Source of the DNA: Candidatus Acidifodinimicrobium mancum
GTDB taxonomy: Archaea; Nanobdellota; Nanobdellia; Parvarchaeales; Parvarchaeaceae
DNA length: 8,854 bases
Assembly: GCA_015121965.1 (NCBI GenBank)
Contig: JADFAP010000007.1
Coordinates: forward strand, 1 to 8,854
Direction: 5' to 3'
The translations under genes and the position numbers were made by a program. The notes under the pieces are model-generated. The model was given only the letters and a program-made list of their open reading frames with translations, ran no database searches and was not told the origin of the DNA. Of this stretch, positions 6,454 to 8,854 are shown in pieces; the first letter of the stretch is position 1, and every line of letters begins with the position of its first letter.

Positions 6454-6927
6454 AGGTTATTAGATGATGTGAATTATAAAAGGGAGGAACGAGCTAAAGA
6501 ATTATACACAGTTGTAAAGTCATTATTATTGGAGCAGGTCGAAAAAGATAGTACATATCATCTCTATAGATACAGTACCGATAGATACGGTAAATACATA
6601 ATGGAGAGGATAATAGGGGAGAAGTTATTTAGATTTGAATACCGTGATGAGAAAGATTCTTACTCTTTAACTATTTACGTAGGCCCAAGAAGATTTTTAG
6701 GCCTAAAAAGATTTTTTGGGTACAATACCGCCAATGAAATGCTTGATATGACCGTTTGTAAACCGCCTTATAATGATATTCATGTGAAAATTTTGAAGCA
6801 TGGTGATTGGGAGGAGGCTCTGATGAGGGAAGCAGAAAAAGTACGCTCAGCAGACGGCGACCCTGAAATAGGCGATGGCATATTCATAGGTGGCGATGGA
6901 CATGTTGGCGGTGAATCATCTATATGA
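6430..6927 (+). CDS. repeat-unit protein, one copy (unknown function)
   Basis: This 165-residue soluble protein belongs to no family I recognise. It opens with a charged helix (residues 1-40: MGSEEKLDRLL, then NYKREERAKELY). A Tyr/Arg-rich segment (about 41-66) follows, then a strand-rich core beginning LFRFEYRDEKDSYSLTIYV (about 67-85). After this come a basic loop (RRFLGLKRFFG), a CKPPYNDIHVKI segment and a C-terminal helix DWEEALMREAEKVRSA. Its last 23 residues form a Gly/Asp-rich tail absent from the paralog. No signal peptide, membrane helix or catalytic motif is seen. The same unit occurs twice in the next gene, 23 nt downstream, so the two are probably co-transcribed. The start is fixed by GGAGGTG. 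The conserved core with a changing middle and tail suggests a rapidly diversifying accessory protein. Confidence 0.8.
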   Translation: MGSEEKLDRLLDDVNYKREERAKELYTVVKSLLLEQVEKDSTYHLYRYSTDRYGKYIMERIIGEKLFRFEYRDEKDSYSLTIYVGPRRFLGLKRFFGYNTANEMLDMTVCKPPYNDIHVKILKHGDWEEALMREAEKVRSADGDPEIGDGIFIGGDGHVGGESSI

Positions 6928-6936
6928 CGATAAATC

Positions 6937-6974
6937 TGGAGGTGTAGAATATGGGATCAGAGGAAAAATTAGAT
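6937..6974 (+). repeat. direct repeat, copy 2 (leader plus gene start)
   Basis: Exact copy of 6416-6453, including GGAGGTG at 6938-6944. It sits in the 23-nt gap between the two paralogs and gives the second gene the same translation start signal as the first. Confidence 0.9.
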
Positions 6975-7811
6975 GATTTATTAAATAATGTAAATTATGA
7001 ACGGGAGAAAAGAGCTAAAGAATTATACACAGCTGCAAAATCATTATTATTGGAGGATGTCGAAAAAGATATTGCTCTCGATAGATCTGATATCGGTAGC
7101 GACCATAAAGATTCTATGAAGAGTTCAATAGTAAATGGATACGGTAAATACACAACAAAAAAGGTAATAGAGGATCTGTTATTTAGATTTGAATACGGCG
7201 ATGCAGGAGAATCTTACTCTTTGAGTATCTACGTAGAAACGCCCCCGCTTTTGAAACATCGTACTGTTGAAAAGGTGTTAGACATGAACACTTATAAGCC
7301 CCCTCATGATAATCTTGTTTCTGTGAACTTTTTTGAGCGTGGTGATTGGGAGGAGACTCTGATAAATGAAGCAGAAACAAATTATAAAAGGGAGAAACGA
7401 GCTAAAGAATTATACGCGGCTGCAAAGTCATTATTATCGGAGGATGTTAAAAAATATGGTATGCAAGGTATCGATGTACGCGGTTATTGGCTAATACGAA
7501 GAAAAGTAGGAGAGTGGTTGTTCGATTTTGAATACCGTGATGCAGGAGAATCTTACTCTTTGAGTATCTATGTAGAAGAGCCCTCACTTTTGAAACATCG
7601 TACCGTTAAAAAGGTGTTAGACATGGACGCTTATAAGCCCCCTCATGATAATCTTGTTTCTGTGTACTTTTTAAGCTATAGTAGCTATGGGGAGGCTCTG
7701 ATAAAGGAAGCGAAGAAGGTACGTTCAGCAGGAATAGATGGGAATACTGAAACACCCCATGTTGAGGCTGATATAATGTGGGTGAATGATGAAACAATCC
7801 TGAAACGCTAA
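6951..7811 (+). CDS. repeat-unit protein, two fused copies (unknown function)
   Basis: This 286-residue protein consists of two copies of the unit found in the gene upstream. Copy 1 is residues 1-143. Copy 2 begins at Asn144, where EAE-T runs directly into NYKREKRAKELY, so the usual VRSA tail, stop, leader and MGSEEKLD start are missing at the joint. Both copies share FEY(G/R)DAGESYSLSIYVE, LLKHRTV, KVLDM and YKPPHDNLVSV. The stretch between the first helix and the FEY strand differs in sequence and length (copy 1 has an extra Asp/Ser-rich insert around residues 41-58). The C-terminal tail after VRSA is unlike that of the neighbour. No enzyme motif, signal or membrane helix is visible. The start is fixed by the duplicated GGAGGTG. 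It is probably in one operon with the preceding gene. It could be a binding, immunity-like or regulatory protein; this is a guess. Confidence 0.8.
   Translation: MGSEEKLDDLLNNVNYEREKRAKELYTAAKSLLLEDVEKDIALDRSDIGSDHKDSMKSSIVNGYGKYTTKKVIEDLLFRFEYGDAGESYSLSIYVETPPLLKHRTVEKVLDMNTYKPPHDNLVSVNFFERGDWEETLINEAETNYKREKRAKELYAAAKSLLSEDVKKYGMQGIDVRGYWLIRRKVGEWLFDFEYRDAGESYSLSIYVEEPSLLKHRTVKKVLDMDAYKPPHDNLVSVYFLSYSSYGEALIKEAKKVRSAGIDGNTETPHVEADIMWVNDETILKR
7191..7325 (+). repeat. internal duplication, copy 1
   Basis: This 135-nt block encodes the EY to NLVSV part of the first unit in the fused gene. It aligns without gaps to 7530-7664 at a 339-nt offset, with 11 mismatches counted by eye (124/135). Confidence 0.88.
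7530..7664 (+). repeat. internal duplication, copy 2
   Basis: Partner of 7191-7325. Six of the eight differing codons change the amino acid (for example GGC/CGT, ACG/GAG, GAA/AAA) and only two are silent. Confidence 0.88.
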
Positions 7812-7879
7812 GTTTTATAAGAAAGTAGCTGAATTTACCAGTTTTTGCAGGTTTCAATTAGTCTTTAAGTGTAATCTGA

Positions 7880-7975
7880 ATACTCTATAAAGGTAGAAAA
7901 CCAGACCTAAAAATCGTTAAAAACTACATAAAAAACATACAAAAAGCATTAGAATCATACTTAAGTGGCGTTTGA
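7880..7975 (+). pseudogene. possible coding remnant
   Basis: Between in-frame TGA codons at 7877 and 7973 lies a 31-codon open frame with no start, reading ILYKGRKPDLKIVKNYIKNI and ending QKALESYLSGV. It would form a basic amphipathic helix and looks more protein-like than random AT-rich sequence. It could be the tail of a decayed gene, but it is too short to assign and may be chance. The rest of 7812-8072 shows no other gene candidate except the weak frame from 8029. Confidence 0.25.
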
Positions 7976-7999
7976 TCCCCGTCAATCGTCGAGGATACC

Positions 8000-8007
8000 C
8001 TATATAA
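8000..8007 (+). promoter_or_regulatory. TATA-like box in near-palindrome TACCCTATATAAGGTA
   Basis: CTATATAA sits in a 16-bp near-palindrome (7996-8011, one mismatched pair). On the + strand it would start transcription near 8030, running antisense into the end of the nucleotidyltransferase gene and exactly at an ATG at 8029. On the - strand it would transcribe toward 7812. Either use is unproven. Confidence 0.3.
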
Positions 8008-8072
8008 GGTAAATTGATTTTAGGCCGAATGAACCTGCCTTACTTTCTCCCAAAAGGATATAAACTAAAGGA

Positions 8073-8642
8073 TCAAGATGGATATATCTCCTCGCTTACT
8101 ATACCCCTAACAATGAGGCTCTTTTGGTGGGGCTCTTCCCGCATATGCTTTAGATATTTGGTAATCCGGTCGTCTGCATCGTAAAGTATTCTCCCGTCGT
8201 CTGCAACATTGTACATAAACCCACCCCTTCTTCGGGCACCATTTCTCTCGATTCCATCATGTTCAGCTTTCGCAAACCCATTAAATTCATCCTCCGTAAT
8301 CGTATATATTGAGAAACCAGATAACTCTAAGTCTAGAAAAAGCGGCAATGTATATTGATCTGCCTTTTCTACAAGCTCATTATGCATTTCGTCATCAAGG
8401 CCATTCTTGGTGATAAATAGCATATCTATACCACTTTTAGCTCTCTCCCTATTCCATGTACGACCCGTTCCACTTGCTATAGATCCATAAAGCACTATGG
8501 CCTCAACGCCGAGCCTTTCTTTATCGATACTTTTGAGGAACCGATCAAGGAAGTGTTTGACATCTCTATATCCGATCCCAGTTGATATACTGCCGGTTTT
8601 TCCCCCAAATACGGTAAGTATCTTATCAAGGGTTTTTCCCAT
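8073..8642 (-). CDS. nucleotidyltransferase-like protein with altered metal motif
   Basis: This 189-residue soluble protein carries the polymerase-beta-type nucleotidyltransferase signature: a hydrophobic strand IVLYGS (Gly53-Ser54), then SASG-like turn residues, then SGIDMLFI (70-77), then a candidate third acidic strand LFLDLEL (Asp104 or Glu106). The family normally has two acidic residues here (SDID or similar). Here the first is Gly71, a single-base GAT to GGT type change, leaving Asp73; activity may therefore be lost or altered. The spacing from GS to the motif is also a little long. The C-terminal part (GGFMYNVADDGRILYD, then ITKYLKHMREEPH) is shared with the partial gene upstream. MNT-type relatives are often antitoxins that modify a HEPN partner, but no HEPN gene is visible here. 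ATG 8642 is supported by ATTTAAAT about 30 nt upstream and no Shine-Dalgarno. Confidence 0.78.
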   Translation of the reverse strand: MGKTLDKILTVFGGKTGSISTGIGYRDVKHFLDRFLKSIDKERLGVEAIVLYGSIASGTGRTWNRERAKSGIDMLFITKNGLDDEMHNELVEKADQYTLPLFLDLELSGFSIYTITEDEFNGFAKAEHDGIERNGARRRGGFMYNVADDGRILYDADDRITKYLKHMREEPHQKSLIVRGIVSEEIYPS

Positions 8643-8666
8643 AAGACTATAAAGATAATAAGAAGT

Positions 8667-8674
8667 ATTTAAAT
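8667..8674 (-). promoter_or_regulatory. TATA box of the nucleotidyltransferase-like gene
   Basis: ATTTAAAT, read on the - strand, begins 32 nt before the ATG at 8642, the same leaderless spacing as the left-hand genes. It shows that this gene has its own promoter and does not depend on the paralog upstream. Confidence 0.5.
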
Positions 8675-8708
8675 GTTTTGTCCATTAGGAACTTTGAAAG
8701 GTTTACTT

Positions 8709-8721
8709 TCTCCCTGGGAGA
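8709..8721. other. short palindrome downstream of the partial paralog
   Basis: TCTCCC-T-GGGAGA is an inverted repeat with a 1-nt centre, 7 bp per arm if the flanking T (8708) and A (8722) are included. It lies 10 nt past the stop codon of the truncated paralog on the - strand. The half TACTTTCTCCC (8704-8714) recurs at 8041-8051, downstream of the complete paralog, so it may be a 3' signal copied with the gene. Confidence 0.4.
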
Positions 8722-8731
8722 ATTTGCCTGC

Positions 8732-8854
8732 TTAAGGTATAAGCATGTCTTTTTCATGGGGTTCAGTTCGCAGCTCTTCTAAGTACCTCTTTGTCCGGCC
8801 GTCCACATCACAGAGTACAACACCGTCATCCGCACAGTTGTACGCGAATCCCCC
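8732..8854 (-). CDS. C-terminal end of a second nucleotidyltransferase-like paralog (cut by right edge)
   Basis: A minus-strand frame runs in from the right edge and stops with TAA (TTA on the + strand at 8732-8734). Its 40 residues open GGFAYNCADDGVVLCDVDGR and match the C-terminal region GGFMYNVADDGRILYDADDR of the neighbouring protein, with about 20 of 40 identities counted by eye and no gap, including the terminal R-x-EPH-x-K. It ends about ten residues earlier than its paralog. The two genes lie head to tail, 89 nt apart, forming a tandem duplication old enough to have diverged to about 50%. The catalytic part lies outside the window, so whether this copy has the normal SDID motif cannot be seen. 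Confidence 0.75.
   Translation of the reverse strand, partial: GGFAYNCADDGVVLCDVDGRTKRYLEELRTEPHEKDMLIP

Noticed and set aside
7083..7106. RSDIGSDH, a possible HEPN RNase R-x6-H motif in the fused repeat protein
   Set aside because: It lies in the variable segment and is absent from the other two copies of the unit, so it is unlikely to be catalytic.
7880..7975. Remnant of an insertion-sequence transposase
   Set aside because: The basic helix would fit many proteins; no terminal inverted repeats, target duplication or catalytic motif is seen, so no mobile element is called.
1..8854. CRISPR array
   Set aside because: No regularly spaced repeats of 24-40 nt were found; the repeats in 6416-7664 are coding paralogs.

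Overview
The window looks archaeal. Five genes carry an A/T-rich TATA-like box whose first base lies about 29 to 32 nt before the start codon, the spacing expected for leaderless archaeal transcripts. The tRNA-Asp gene lacks an encoded CCA. The gene set (GH15 glycosidase, NagD-like HAD phosphatase, heavily sequon-loaded membrane-anchored protein) would fit an acidophilic Thermoplasmata or Micrarchaeota/ARMAN-type archaeon. That placement is inference; the sequence alone does not fix the lineage.

Left part (1-5880), ordinary chromosomal genes, all on the + strand: the tail of an unidentified protein, tRNA-Asp(GTC), an EamA/DMT-family transporter, a GH15 glucoamylase/trehalase-type enzyme, a single-pass surface protein with 13 N-glycosylation sequons, a HAD-IIA phosphatase and a six-helix membrane protein. 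Most have their own promoter, so this is a row of monocistronic genes rather than one operon. A strong inverted repeat built from GTAACAA lies between the transporter and the glycosidase. A promoter-plus-hairpin element precedes the surface-protein gene.

Middle (5881-6429): a 549-nt gene-free stretch. Its part at 6061-6420 has 64 G/C in 360 nt (about 18%). It contains several short palindromes and repeats, including the perfect 14-bp palindrome GAGCTAATTAGCTC just upstream of a TATA box.

Right part (6430-8854), accessory in character: two adjacent paralogous genes of unknown function hold three copies of one roughly 115-130-residue unit. Unlike the genes on the left, they are translated from a strong GGAGGTG Shine-Dalgarno site that was duplicated together with the coding sequence. 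Two of the copies are fused in frame in the second gene and are 124/135 identical over one DNA block, with mostly amino-acid-changing differences. After a short possible coding remnant come two minus-strand paralogous nucleotidyltransferase-like genes, the second cut by the window edge. The complete one has SGID where the family normally has SDID. The repeat-unit operon with its palindromic operator candidate, next to the duplicated nucleotidyltransferases, is the best candidate for an undescribed system; no function can be assigned from sequence alone.
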